Positions 25,248 through 33,670 of a stretch of 50,047 bases of DNA are shown piece by piece. The first letter of the stretch is position 1. Every line of letters starts with the position of its first letter. The notes under the pieces are model-generated. The model was not told the DNA's origin. It saw only the letters and a program-made list of their open reading frames with translations, and made no database searches. Source of the DNA: an uncultured Muribaculaceae bacterium (GTDB taxonomy: Bacteria; Bacteroidota; Bacteroidia; Bacteroidales; Muribaculaceae). A program made the position numbers and the translations under genes. The stretch is from assembly GCA_910584185.1 (NCBI GenBank), contig CAJTYC010000005.1, positions 1 through 50,047 on the forward strand, in the 5' to 3' direction.

Positions 25248-25970
25248 ATGATAAAACCAGGAGACACAGTAAGATACCTAAACGCTGTAGGCGGAGGCAA
25301 GGTGATTCGCGTGGAGGGCGCCATTGCCTATGTCGACGACGACGGCTTCGAGACCCCGGTCCGAACCGCCGAGCTCGTCGTGGTTCTACCGGCCGGACAT
25401 GTGCCTGACTCCCCCGGTCGAAAGATGTTCGACCAGAAGGCTTTCGACACAGGCCGTTCGGACTCACGCCCTGAGCCCGCCCCTATGCCGGAACCCGCAA
25501 AGGCAAAAGCTCCCGAACCGGAGGATTTCCCAATCGAGGAGACTGAATATGGCGACGATATGACGCTCGTAATAGCTTTCGAACCGGAAAACGTGAAGAA
25601 GCTCGCCGAAACCAAAATCAACACGCTGCTCGTCAATGACTCCAATTATTTCATCGACTACCAGCTCCTCGTGCGAGACGGCGAAGCCGGTTGGAAAACG
25701 GAAGCCAAGGGCACTGCTGCCCCCAACGAACTCGTGGAACTTGGCACTTACATGCAGGAGTCGGTGAAACGCTTCGAACGTTTCGTTTTCCAGGCCCTCC
25801 CCTCCAAACGCGACAAGGCTTTCGAAATCAAGATGCCGCTAAGCGTGTCGCGCAAGGTAGACCTCACCAAGTTCTACAAGCTGCACTGTTTCCGACCCAC
25901 CACCTATTTCGACACCCCGGTGCTCGAAGTTCCTCTTATCGCTGAAGTGCCCAGAAAACCCAAGAAGTGA
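25248..25970 (+). CDS. DUF2027 domain protein lacking an Smr domain
   Basis: 240 aa. It starts with the SH3-like segment typical of Bacteroidota DUF2027 proteins (KPGDTVRYLNAVGGGKVIRVEG, 1-45), then a Pro/Ala/Glu linker (70-105), then the conserved beta-rich domain (MTLVIAFEPENVKKL, INTLLVNDSNYFIDYQLL, FYKLHCFRPTTYFDTPVLEVPL). Relatives usually end with an Smr (MutS2-type nuclease) domain of about 80 residues; this one stops at PRKPKK just before it would begin. No Smr remnant follows the stop. Function unknown; any Smr-dependent cleavage would be lost. Confidence 0.75.
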   Translation: MIKPGDTVRYLNAVGGGKVIRVEGAIAYVDDDGFETPVRTAELVVVLPAGHVPDSPGRKMFDQKAFDTGRSDSRPEPAPMPEPAKAKAPEPEDFPIEETEYGDDMTLVIAFEPENVKKLAETKINTLLVNDSNYFIDYQLLVRDGEAGWKTEAKGTAAPNELVELGTYMQESVKRFERFVFQALPSKRDKAFEIKMPLSVSRKVDLTKFYKLHCFRPTTYFDTPVLEVPLIAEVPRKPKK

Positions 25971-26025
25971 AACTCCCGCCCCTTTACCTGCATTCAAAAT
26001 TCTCAATTCTCACATCTCTTTACAT

Positions 26026-26466
26026 ATGGAAGAAAGATGGTGGTCCGCACCTCTCGAAGGCGACAACGGCCATGACGTGATTGTGACCGGACGCGACAAC
26101 CTCGACAAGGTGCGAAAGTCCGGCAAGTTCCCTTACCTCATCAAGGTGAGCTGGCATTATAACGACCTCCCCAACGGTTTCCCCACCGAAGCCGACGAGA
26201 TGCTGATGGGCCAAGTCCATGATGCCTTCGTGGAGACTTTCCACAAAGACAAGACCGCCTACCTCGTTGCCGTCTACACCGGCGACGGCTGCCGCGACTG
26301 GATTTTCTACGCCTCCAACCTCAACATCTTCAACAAGGTCTTCAACCGGGCCTTAGCCGAAATAGAAGAAACAATCCCCTTCGAAATCGAGGCCCAGCAA
26401 GACCCCGACTGGGAAGAATACGAGGAAATGCGAACCCTCTCCTACATCCCCCCGGAAGAAGACTGA
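26026..26466 (+). CDS. DUF695 domain-containing protein
   Basis: 146 aa, soluble, no signal peptide. It starts EERWWSAPLEGDNGHDVIVTGR and contains the DUF695 core with YLIKVSWHYND, TAYLVAVYTGDGCRDWIFYA and FEIEAQQDPDWEEYE. The family is of unknown function, often found in proteins of about this size in Gram-negatives. It stands alone between DUF2027 and the amylase. Confidence 0.8.
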   Translation: MEERWWSAPLEGDNGHDVIVTGRDNLDKVRKSGKFPYLIKVSWHYNDLPNGFPTEADEMLMGQVHDAFVETFHKDKTAYLVAVYTGDGCRDWIFYASNLNIFNKVFNRALAEIEETIPFEIEAQQDPDWEEYEEMRTLSYIPPEED

Positions 26467-26475
26467 CTTCAGCAA

Positions 26476-26530
26476 AGCAAACACCAAGAGTGATTTTGTT
26501 CTGTGTGCGCCCAAAGGGCGCAAATAACAA
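26476..26530 (+). repeat. hairpin-repeat family, copy D
   Basis: Conserved TTTTGTTCTGTG (26494-26505) followed by a hairpin TGCGCCC-AAA-GGGCGCA (26506-26522) and an A-rich tract, ending about 35 nt before the amylase ATG. Stem arms are in reversed order relative to copies A and B, yet pairing is kept. Confidence 0.75.
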
Positions 26531-26563
26531 AGAAGCAAAAAAAAAACAACTAAACCTTAAAAT

Positions 26564-29377
26564 ATGAAAAAGAAACTATTACTGTTAGCAGCAGCGATAA
26601 TAGCATTCTGCTACACAACCAAGGCCCAGGTAACCACCGAGCCAACCCCAATACAGGAAGACTCACAAGACGTGACCATCTTCTTCCACGCCGATGAAGG
26701 CAACAAGGGCCTAATAAACATGCCGGCCACAACCCACATCTACGCCCACACCGGCGTATGCGTGGTAGACCAGGACGGCAAAACCACAGACTGGAAGTAT
26801 GCCCCGGAGTGGGAACTCGATGACCCCAAATACCAGCTCGAATATGTAAGCGAAAACCTCTGGAAGCTTTACATAGGCGACATCCGCTCTTTCTACGGCG
26901 TCGCAGACAATGAGACTGTTACAAAGCTCTGCTTCGTGTTCCGCAACACAGGCGGCACCAAGAAGGGTAATGCCGAGGGAAACAAGGACATCTTCGTAGA
27001 CGTGCTCGAATCAGGCTTCCAGATGACTTTCAAGCACAGCATCGCCTCTGACGTACTATATACACCTAAGTCTCTGCGCCTTACTGCCACAACCACCGAG
27101 CCGGCCTCAGTGCAGATTTTCCTTAACGACAAGCTACTCGGCGAGGGCAACACCACAGAGACGTCCAAAAACTTCCGTGTGACCCACAAGTTCGACACTC
27201 CGGGGCAATATGTGATGAAGGCAGTGGCCAACAACGGCAAAAAGACCATTACGCAGACCATCAATTTCCTCTATGCAAACGGCTCTGTAAAGTCTTCCGA
27301 AACCACACCCCCGGCTTTGGGTGTAACCAAGAATGCCAAGGGCGACTATGTGTTCTGTTTCGCAGCTCCCGAAAAGCAGAATGTGCTTCTCTTCGGCTCC
27401 TGGAACAATTATGCCGCTATGGCCGAACAGGAAATGCAATATATCGACCAGACAATCGACGGAGCCACTTTCCGCTTTTTCACTGTAACTCTTCCAAGCA
27501 AAACCACCGGCAATAAGTTCGGATACTATTTCCTCGTGGATGGCGAGAATTTCAACAACCCCAAGAATGTCGCCGACCCCTACTGCCGCCTCGCTCTCGA
27601 CCCTTATAACGACAAGTATATCAAACCTTCAGTTTATCCCGATATGCCGGAATATCCACAGGGCGAAGTGCCCAACAATTGCCTCGTCTCCTGGTATGCC
27701 GACGACCTGCTCGACTATGACTGGCAGGTTAAGGATTTCAAGGGCGCTCCTAAAGACAACCTCGTAATCTATGAGCTCTTGTTCCGCGACTTCACCGGCA
27801 CAGAAGGCAAGGCCCTCGGTAACGGCACAGTGCGCAAGGCAATCGAAAAAATACCTTATCTCAAGAAACTCGGTGTAAACGCTATCGAACTTCTACCCAT
27901 CAATGAGTTCGACGGCAACGTATCCTGGGGATACAACCCCAACTTCTATTTCGCTACCGACAAGGCTTACGGCACTCCGCAAGACTACAAGGAATTTATC
28001 GACATTTGCCACCAGAATGGCATCGCTGTGATTCTTGATGTCGTGTTCAACCAGAGCGCCGGTCTCCACCCCTGGTATCAGATGTATGACCTCGGCAAGA
28101 ACCCGTTCTACAACTCTAAGGCTCCGCACGCCTACAGTGTGCTCAACGACTTCAACCAAGGTTATCCTCTCGTGGAGCGTCAATGGGCTGACATGCTCAA
28201 GTTCTGGCTCTCCGAATATAAGGTGGACGGTTTCCGCTTCGACCTCGTGAAGGGCCTCGGCGACAACATCTCTTATTCCAGCTCAAGTGAATCTGCAACC
28301 AATTCTTACAACGCTTCTCGCGTGGCCCGCATGAAACGCCTCCATGACGCTATCCGCGAAGTGAACCCCGACGCTTATTTCATCAATGAGAACCTCGCCG
28401 GTGCCAAGGAGGAGAACGAGATGGCTGCCGACGGCGAACTCAACTGGGCTAACGTCAACTATGCTGGTTGCCAGTTTGCCATGGGCTATACTTCAGAATC
28501 AAGCCTCTCCCGTATGTGGGCTGTCAAGGATAGCCGCACTGCAGGCAGCACCGTAGCTTATCTCGAAAGCCACGACGAGCAGCGCCTCGCCTACAAGCAG
28601 AAGATATGGGGTGTTTCCGGCGTGAAAGGTAACACCGAAGCAAGCACCCGACGCCTCGGTGCCGCTGCCGCTCAGATGATTCTCGCTCCCGGCTCGCACA
28701 TGATATGGATGTTCTCCGAAATGGGCAACGACCAGAATACCAAGGATGCTACCGGCGGTAACAATACTGACCCCAAAATCGTAAACTGGGACGCGCTCCA
28801 ACAACCTGAATACAAGGGCCTCGTAAACAACTACCGTGAGCTTATCGGTGTTCGCCTCGCCAACACTGACCTCTTTGCAGCAGATGCTAACTATACAGCT
28901 GCCGTGACCACCTCAAACTGGAAAAAAGGCCGAAGCATCTTCTCGACCACTGCCGACAAGGAGCTCTACGCAGTAATCAACCCCAACGTTTCCGAAGCCG
29001 TCACCATGACTGTAAACTTCCGAAGCGACAACAACAACGCCTACCACATTGTCTCCAAGAGCTACGACTCAAACCCCAGCTTCGATGCCGCTGCCCAGAC
29101 TGTGACCGTCGAGCCTAACTGCTACGTGGTGCTCGCCTCCGACAATGTATCCGGCATTGAGGAAGTCTCTGTCTCCGGTGCCGACAATGCCGATAATGTA
29201 GCAATATACGCCCTACAGGGCGCCATCTCTGTGGCCAATTGCGACTCCAACGTCACCGTCTACACTCTCGATGGTGCCACAATAGCATCCGCTCACGGCA
29301 ACGCTACCTTCAATGTCAACCCCGGTCTATACATCGTCAAAGCCGGAAACAACACTGCCAAGGTACTCGTGAAGTAA
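26564..29377 (+). CDS. secreted GH13 alpha-amylase family enzyme with T9SS-like C-terminus
   Basis: 937 aa. Signal peptide (MKKKLLLLAAAIIAFCYTTKAQ), a carbohydrate-binding-like domain (about 35-150), an Ig-like module (165-240), a CBM48-like segment (255-370), then a GH13 barrel (about 395-780). Catalytic motifs: D492-VVFNQ (region I, Gln where His is usual), GFRF-D560 (nucleophile), IN-E609 (acid/base) and ESH-D671. It cleaves alpha-1,4 (or 1,6) glucans. The last ~75 residues end GLYIVKAGNNTAKVLVK, typical of type IX secretion sorting domains, so the enzyme is probably surface-attached or released. No SusC/D genes are nearby. Confidence 0.9.
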   Translation: MKKKLLLLAAAIIAFCYTTKAQVTTEPTPIQEDSQDVTIFFHADEGNKGLINMPATTHIYAHTGVCVVDQDGKTTDWKYAPEWELDDPKYQLEYVSENLWKLYIGDIRSFYGVADNETVTKLCFVFRNTGGTKKGNAEGNKDIFVDVLESGFQMTFKHSIASDVLYTPKSLRLTATTTEPASVQIFLNDKLLGEGNTTETSKNFRVTHKFDTPGQYVMKAVANNGKKTITQTINFLYANGSVKSSETTPPALGVTKNAKGDYVFCFAAPEKQNVLLFGSWNNYAAMAEQEMQYIDQTIDGATFRFFTVTLPSKTTGNKFGYYFLVDGENFNNPKNVADPYCRLALDPYNDKYIKPSVYPDMPEYPQGEVPNNCLVSWYADDLLDYDWQVKDFKGAPKDNLVIYELLFRDFTGTEGKALGNGTVRKAIEKIPYLKKLGVNAIELLPINEFDGNVSWGYNPNFYFATDKAYGTPQDYKEFIDICHQNGIAVILDVVFNQSAGLHPWYQMYDLGKNPFYNSKAPHAYSVLNDFNQGYPLVERQWADMLKFWLSEYKVDGFRFDLVKGLGDNISYSSSSESATNSYNASRVARMKRLHDAIREVNPDAYFINENLAGAKEENEMAADGELNWANVNYAGCQFAMGYTSESSLSRMWAVKDSRTAGSTVAYLESHDEQRLAYKQKIWGVSGVKGNTEASTRRLGAAAAQMILAPGSHMIWMFSEMGNDQNTKDATGGNNTDPKIVNWDALQQPEYKGLVNNYRELIGVRLANTDLFAADANYTAAVTTSNWKKGRSIFSTTADKELYAVINPNVSEAVTMTVNFRSDNNNAYHIVSKSYDSNPSFDAAAQTVTVEPNCYVVLASDNVSGIEEVSVSGADNADNVAIYALQGAISVANCDSNVTVYTLDGATIASAHGNATFNVNPGLYIVKAGNNTAKVLVK

Positions 29378-29390
29378 AAATCCAACCAAA

Positions 29391-29446
29391 AACAAGCCCC
29401 AAAACATGTTTTTTTAACATAAAAGTGTTAAAAATTGGGGCTTGTT
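29391..29446. repeat. inverted repeat after the amylase gene
   Basis: AACAAGCCCCAA (29391-29402) pairs with TTGGGGCTTGTT (29435-29446) around a 32-nt A/T-rich loop. It may act as a 3' hairpin or terminator for the amylase mRNA, although the U-tract is missing on the plus strand. Confidence 0.6.
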
Positions 29447-29465
29447 GAAAAAAAACTTCAGAAAA

Positions 29466-29498
29466 TTTGCAAAGGTACAAAAATAATTATTACCTTTG
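29466..29498 (+). promoter_or_regulatory. strong consensus promoter of the small lipoprotein
   Basis: TTTG (29466-29469), 21-nt spacer, TACCTTTG (29491-29498), a textbook Bacteroidota promoter. GCAAAGGTA and TACCTTTGC also form a dyad, so a -7 box faces each way. Confidence 0.75.
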
Positions 29499-29551
29499 CA
29501 CCGTTTTTGATAGCAAAAGACATTGTTTTATTATTTTAAAAATTAAAGAAA

Positions 29552-29758
29552 ATGAAGAAAGTATTTTTCTCGCTTGCTGTTCTTTGCAGCGTAGCACTCG
29601 TATCTTGCGGCGGCAACAAGGCTGCTGAAGCAACTGATTCTGAAACTATCGCAGTTGAAGTAGCTGAAGAAACTGCTGTTATCGCTAACGATAGCGAAAC
29701 TGCTGTTGTTGCTGCTGAGGCTGTTGAGGCCGCTCCCGTTGCTGAGTCTGCAAAATAA
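29552..29758 (+). CDS. small acidic Ala/Val/Glu-rich lipoprotein
   Basis: 68 aa. Lipoprotein signal MKKVFFSLAVLCSVALVS-C19, then a short GGNK and about 45 residues made almost only of Ala, Val, Glu, Thr and Ser. Codons end mainly in T or A (GCT, GTT, GAA), unlike the C-ending bias of neighbours, which together with a consensus promoter and strong terminator indicates very high expression. No family is recognised; possibly an abundant structural or decoy lipoprotein of the outer membrane (inference). Confidence 0.8.
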   Translation: MKKVFFSLAVLCSVALVSCGGNKAAEATDSETIAVEVAEETAVIANDSETAVVAAEAVEAAPVAESAK

Positions 29759-29800
29759 TTTTGCACCAAGCACGAACAGCTTGACGAAAGTCAACATTAA

Positions 29801-29837
29801 AGCACCGGTTCCCTCGGAACCGGTGCTTCCTTTTTAT
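29801..29837 (+). terminator. intrinsic terminator of the small lipoprotein
   Basis: AGCACCGGTTCC-CTC-GGAACCGGTGCT, a perfect 12-bp stem, followed by TCCTTTTTATT. Confidence 0.9.
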
Positions 29838-29866
29838 TACGATTAAAGATCGTCTCTTTATACAGT

Positions 29867-29897
29867 TTTGAAATCTGAACCTTTTTTGCTAATTTTG
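29867..29897 (+). promoter_or_regulatory. promoter of the coiled-coil protein
   Basis: TTTG (29867-29870), 19-nt spacer, TAATTTTG (29890-29897), about 80 nt upstream of the ATG at 29976. Confidence 0.7.
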
Positions 29898-29975
29898 CAC
29901 ATCATAGGGAGTCGAGCGCTTCTCTTTCACAACCGCGTGCTTCCCACAGACTCCCTTCTATAAGTTTATCCTGAC

Positions 29976-30905
29976 ATGAACAAGAAATTCAAGACAATAC
30001 TCATCGCCACAGCCTGCGCCTTAGCCGGGCTTATCGCCCTCGTGGTCGTGCTCATTGTGCGCAACAACAACACGACTATCGCCGTCAACGATGCCACGGC
30101 CCGCGCCGACAGCCTCGCTATCGCCAACGATCAGCTTCTGCTTACCAATGAGTTCAACCAACTTAACGCGGAGTTCAACCAATATGAGGGCCAGCAAATA
30201 TATCTCAAGAATGACTCGCTCGTGCAGAAGTATAATGAGGCACGCATGAAAGTCGAAGGCCTTATGCGCGAACTCAACGAGGAGAAGGCTAAGCACAATA
30301 AGGATATGAGTGCCAGCCGTGCCAAAATCAAGCAGCTCGAAGGCGAAATCTCCACACTCAAGGGCATAGTGCGCCACTATCTTGAGGAAATCAAACGTCT
30401 CGGTGAGGAGAACGCAGGCCTGAAGCAGGAAATCGAACAGGTGCAGCAGCAGAACCAGCAGCTCAGCAACCAGGTGACCCAGGCCACCACGACCAACCGT
30501 GAGCTGACTCAGACCGTACAGCTCGCCAAGAAGCTCAACATCACCGGCCTTTCGTTCAACGCCTACAACAAGAAGGGTAAACGCGAGAAAAACATCACAA
30601 AGGCTCGCCAGCTCGGAGCAACGTTCACCGTCAGCCCCAACAACACCGCAGCCCCCGGCATGAAGAATTTCTACATGCGCATCATCTCGCCCGAAGGCGC
30701 CCTGCTCGGCGGAGGCGGCAATTTCAAAATCGACGGCCAGAGCGTGCAGTCTACCGCCCACCGCGCCGTGGAATACGCCAACGACGAAATGACCGTCTCC
30801 ATCTACTGGGATGTCAACACCACTCTGACTCCCGGCGACTACACGGTAGAGATCTTCTGCGACGGCTACCGCCTCGCCTCCCGTCACTTCACCATGAAGA
30901 AGTAA
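29976..30905 (+). CDS. membrane-anchored coiled-coil protein, unknown function
   Basis: 309 aa. One N-terminal transmembrane helix (about 7-28), then a long coiled coil (about 40-185, rich in Leu/Glu/Gln/Lys heptads, ending in a Gln-rich stretch EQVQQQNQQLSNQVTQ), then a beta-rich C-terminal domain (190-309; LNITGLSFNAYNKKGKREKN, DEMTVSIYWDVNTTLTPGDYTVEIFCDGYRLASRHFTMKK). No family is recognised with certainty. The layout suits an inner-membrane protein reaching into the periplasm. It is transcribed alone, between two good terminators. Confidence 0.75.
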   Translation: MNKKFKTILIATACALAGLIALVVVLIVRNNNTTIAVNDATARADSLAIANDQLLLTNEFNQLNAEFNQYEGQQIYLKNDSLVQKYNEARMKVEGLMRELNEEKAKHNKDMSASRAKIKQLEGEISTLKGIVRHYLEEIKRLGEENAGLKQEIEQVQQQNQQLSNQVTQATTTNRELTQTVQLAKKLNITGLSFNAYNKKGKREKNITKARQLGATFTVSPNNTAAPGMKNFYMRIISPEGALLGGGGNFKIDGQSVQSTAHRAVEYANDEMTVSIYWDVNTTLTPGDYTVEIFCDGYRLASRHFTMKK

Positions 30906-30918
30906 ATCCACCCAAAAT

Positions 30919-30964
30919 AACAAGCATCGCGGCGGTTTCCTAAAAAACCGCCGCGATGCTTGTT
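30919..30964. terminator. 20-bp perfect hairpin, bidirectional terminator
   Basis: Arms 30919-30938 and 30945-30964 with a 6-nt loop, between the convergent coiled-coil and aminotransferase genes. Only the minus strand has a short U-rich flank (TTATTTTG). Confidence 0.75.
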
Positions 30965-30977
30965 ATCATCAAGATGC

Positions 30978-31040
30978 CATTATGTCATTATGACATTATG
31001 TCATTATGTCATTATGTCATTATGTCATTATGTTATTACC
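30978..31040. repeat. 8-nt tandem repeat array (CATTATGT)
   Basis: Seven to eight units of CATTATGT, with variants, end a few bases before the stop codon of the minus-strand aminotransferase. It is the only 8-nt array in the window; the others are 9 or 16 nt. Confidence 0.88.
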
Positions 31041-31048
31041 TCAAGATG

Positions 31049-32158
31049 TCATGACCTCAAGCCACCAAGACAATCCACCACAAAGCAAGCCTCCTCCTCA
31101 CTCATAGCAGCATGCATAGGCAGCGAAAGCTCCTGCAAGGCAAGCCGCTCGGTGATCGGCAGCGACACCCGTGCCCATGGCTCTGACCGGTAGCACGCCT
31201 GCAAGTGAGGCGGTATCGGATAGTGTATCATCGTCTCAACCCCTCGCTTTCTAAGCTGCTCTTGCAGCGCGTCGCGACGCTCGCTCAGTACCGGAAACAA
31301 GTGATATACATTCCCTCCGGCACAATCGTCCGGTATGCCGCAAAGCCCACCAAGCCCTTCATAATATAAGTAGGCTATCTCAGCACGCCGGGCATTGTCG
31401 GCATCAATATGCCGCAGCTTCACACGAAGAACCGCCGCCTGAATCTCATCCAAGCGCGAGTTGCGTCCCACATGGTCGAACACGTACTTGCGCGATGACC
31501 CGTAGTTGCCTAACGAACGAACCATATCGGCAAGCTCGGCATCGTCGGTTGTCACCGCTCCACCATCGCCCAAAGCACCGAGGTTCTTGCCGGGATAGAA
31601 GCTGTGGCCGGCCGCAAGCCCCAAGGAGCCTGTGCGCCGCGCCTGCTGATATTTGCACCCATGCGCCTGTGCATTGTCCTCCACAAGCGAAATCTCAGGA
31701 TGCTCGCGCAGGAATGCCTCTATCTGCGGCGTCATGGCGCAACGTCCGTATAAATGCACGAGCATCAGCACTCGTGTGCGTGGCGTCACAGCTGCCTCGA
31801 GCCGGCCACCATCTATCTGGAGTGTCAACGGGTCAGGCTCCACAAGCACCGGCTTGAGGCCGTTCTCCGTTATCGCCAATACCGTTGCAATAAATGTATT
31901 GGCCGGCACAAGCACTTCGTCACCAGGCTCTATGCGCCCAAGCTCAAGCATTGCTCGCAGTATCAGCGTCAACGCATCAAGGCCGTTGCCTACCCCCACA
32001 CAATGCTTAGTGCCGATATAATCGGTATATTCCGCCTCAAATGCAGCGGTCTCCGATCCGTGCAAATACCAACCGGAAGCCGCGACTCGCGCCACGGCTT
32101 CCGTTATCTCTTCGCCGTGAAGTGCATTCACGGCTTTAAGGTCGTTAAATTTTACCAT
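31049..32158 (-). CDS. DegT/DnrJ/EryC1/StrS-family sugar aminotransferase
   Basis: 369 aa PLP-dependent aminotransferase acting on nucleotide-linked keto-sugars for surface glycans. PLP-lysine is in SFYPGKNLGALGDGGAV; VEDNAQAHG and NSRLDEIQAAVLRVKL are classic family segments. Closest in style to the FdtB/QdtB (3-amino-3,6-dideoxyhexose) group, but the substrate cannot be fixed. Start at the ATG at 32158, which overlaps the stop of nhaD by 7 nt; the in-frame upstream start at 32236 lies inside nhaD. An odd partner for an antiporter, so the coupling may be accidental. Confidence 0.9.
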   Translation of the reverse strand: MVKFNDLKAVNALHGEEITEAVARVAASGWYLHGSETAAFEAEYTDYIGTKHCVGVGNGLDALTLILRAMLELGRIEPGDEVLVPANTFIATVLAITENGLKPVLVEPDPLTLQIDGGRLEAAVTPRTRVLMLVHLYGRCAMTPQIEAFLREHPEISLVEDNAQAHGCKYQQARRTGSLGLAAGHSFYPGKNLGALGDGGAVTTDDAELADMVRSLGNYGSSRKYVFDHVGRNSRLDEIQAAVLRVKLRHIDADNARRAEIAYLYYEGLGGLCGIPDDCAGGNVYHLFPVLSERRDALQEQLRKRGVETMIHYPIPPHLQACYRSEPWARVSLPITERLALQELSLPMHAAMSEEEACFVVDCLGGLRS

Positions 32159-33543
32159 AATGATTCTAAGATGTACACTCCGGCTCCGGCCAGGTAGCCA
32201 AGCAATGCCGGTATCGATAAATGCTTCAGATACCATCCGAAGTTCATCTTCTCCAGGCCCATCGCTATCACTCCCGACGCCGAACCGATAATCAGCAAGC
32301 TGCCGCCGACTCCGGCGCAGTAGCTGAGGAATTCCCAGAACACGCCATCCTGCACGAAATATGCCGCATATCCAGTCACCGACGGGTCGACCACCGGATA
32401 CATGCCCATAACGCCGGCTACAAGCGGCACGTTGTCAAATATCGAGGAGAGTATTCCCAACAGCACGTTGATAGCATACACGTTATGAACCTCGGAGTCG
32501 AGCCAGGCCGCCGTTGCCGCCAATATGCCGGTGTGCTCAAGCACCGCGACGGCCATAAGTATACCCAAGAAGAAGAGTATAGAGGGCATGTCTATCCGCG
32601 CTATCACCTTGGGGAGACGGTGCTCTTTGCGACGCTCCATGCGCTTGCCGTTATAAAATATCTCTGTGTAGAGCCAAAGCACTCCAAGCACAAACAGCAT
32701 ACCCACAAACGGAGGCAGATGCGTGATGCTCTTGAATGTCGGCACAAACAGCAGGCCGCCCACGCCAAGGCAAAATATAGTGAGACGCTCTTTATAAGAC
32801 ATGCCATGTGTCTGGTCGGGTAGGTCTTCGGGACCGTTCTCTATCTTACCCTTGAGCGAACGTGATATTATCAACCCCGGCACCACCATGGCGACCACTG
32901 AGGGCAACAGCACCCTCTCTATAAGCGCCAACGCTGTAACGTTTCCTTTCACCCAGAGCATAATCGTGGTAACATCGCCGATTGGACTCCATGCGCCGCC
33001 GGTGTTGGCTGCTATGACTATCATGCCGGCATAAAGCCAACGCTCATGCTGGTCGTTGATTATCTTGCGGAGCAGCAATATCATCACAATGGTAGTGGTC
33101 ATGTTGTCGAGCACTGCCGAGAAGATGAAGGTCACCACACATATCACCCAGAGCAGCTTGCGCTTGTCGCGTGTGGTGATGCGGCTCGTTATCACGGTGA
33201 AGCCCCCGTGTATATCCACCAGCTCCACTATCGTCATAGCACCTATCAAGAAGAAGAGCGTCTGGGTCACGTCGCCAAGCGTATGCACTATGTTGACATC
33301 TGTCACATAACTCAATGCCTGCTTGTGCAGACTCGCGTTCTGCAACACCGGGTGAGAGGCCACGTAGGCTTTCAATGACTCACCCTCCACAAGAGGGACT
33401 ATATACTCTGCCCCAAGTGCATAAATCACCCAAAGCAACATGCCGAGCATCAATGCGGTGGCTGTCTTGTCCACCTTAAGCGGATGCTCTAAGGCTATCG
33501 CAAGATAGCCTACGAAAAAGAGTACAATAAGCGTTGTTAACAT
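32152..33543 (-). CDS. nhaD: NhaD-type sodium:proton antiporter
   Basis: 463 aa, about 12 membrane helices, of the NhaD/ArsB ion-transporter superfamily. Segments such as TRDKRKLLWVICVVTFIFSAVLDNMTTTIVMI, ANTGGAWSPIGDVTTIMLW and SIFDNVPLVAGVMGMY are the family's duplicated conserved loops. It exchanges Na+ (or Li+) for H+, keeping ion and pH balance. A -7-like element lies 30 nt upstream. The aminotransferase gene overlaps its end. Confidence 0.93.
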   Translation of the reverse strand: MLTTLIVLFFVGYLAIALEHPLKVDKTATALMLGMLLWVIYALGAEYIVPLVEGESLKAYVASHPVLQNASLHKQALSYVTDVNIVHTLGDVTQTLFFLIGAMTIVELVDIHGGFTVITSRITTRDKRKLLWVICVVTFIFSAVLDNMTTTIVMILLLRKIINDQHERWLYAGMIVIAANTGGAWSPIGDVTTIMLWVKGNVTALALIERVLLPSVVAMVVPGLIISRSLKGKIENGPEDLPDQTHGMSYKERLTIFCLGVGGLLFVPTFKSITHLPPFVGMLFVLGVLWLYTEIFYNGKRMERRKEHRLPKVIARIDMPSILFFLGILMAVAVLEHTGILAATAAWLDSEVHNVYAINVLLGILSSIFDNVPLVAGVMGMYPVVDPSVTGYAAYFVQDGVFWEFLSYCAGVGGSLLIIGSASGVIAMGLEKMNFGWYLKHLSIPALLGYLAGAGVYILESLW

Positions 33544-33572
33544 GGTTATTTAGATATGAAGGTCTTGCAGCG

Positions 33573-33580
33573 CAAATTTA
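33573..33580 (-). promoter_or_regulatory. possible nhaD promoter -7 element
   Basis: TAAATTTG on the minus strand, 30 nt upstream of the nhaD start. No clear -33 element. Confidence 0.4.
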
Positions 33581-33670
33581 AGATTTTAAATTGAATATTT
33601 AAAATTTTTAACTCTTAAATTTTATCACGATATGGCAATTTGCAACTATCTTCACCATTGTCACTATTGC

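Noticed and set aside
30021..30923. 300-aa open frame antisense to the coiled-coil protein
   Set aside because: It mirrors the entire coiled-coil gene; C-ending codons of the real gene leave the opposite strand open. It has no recognisable domain, promoter or start signal.
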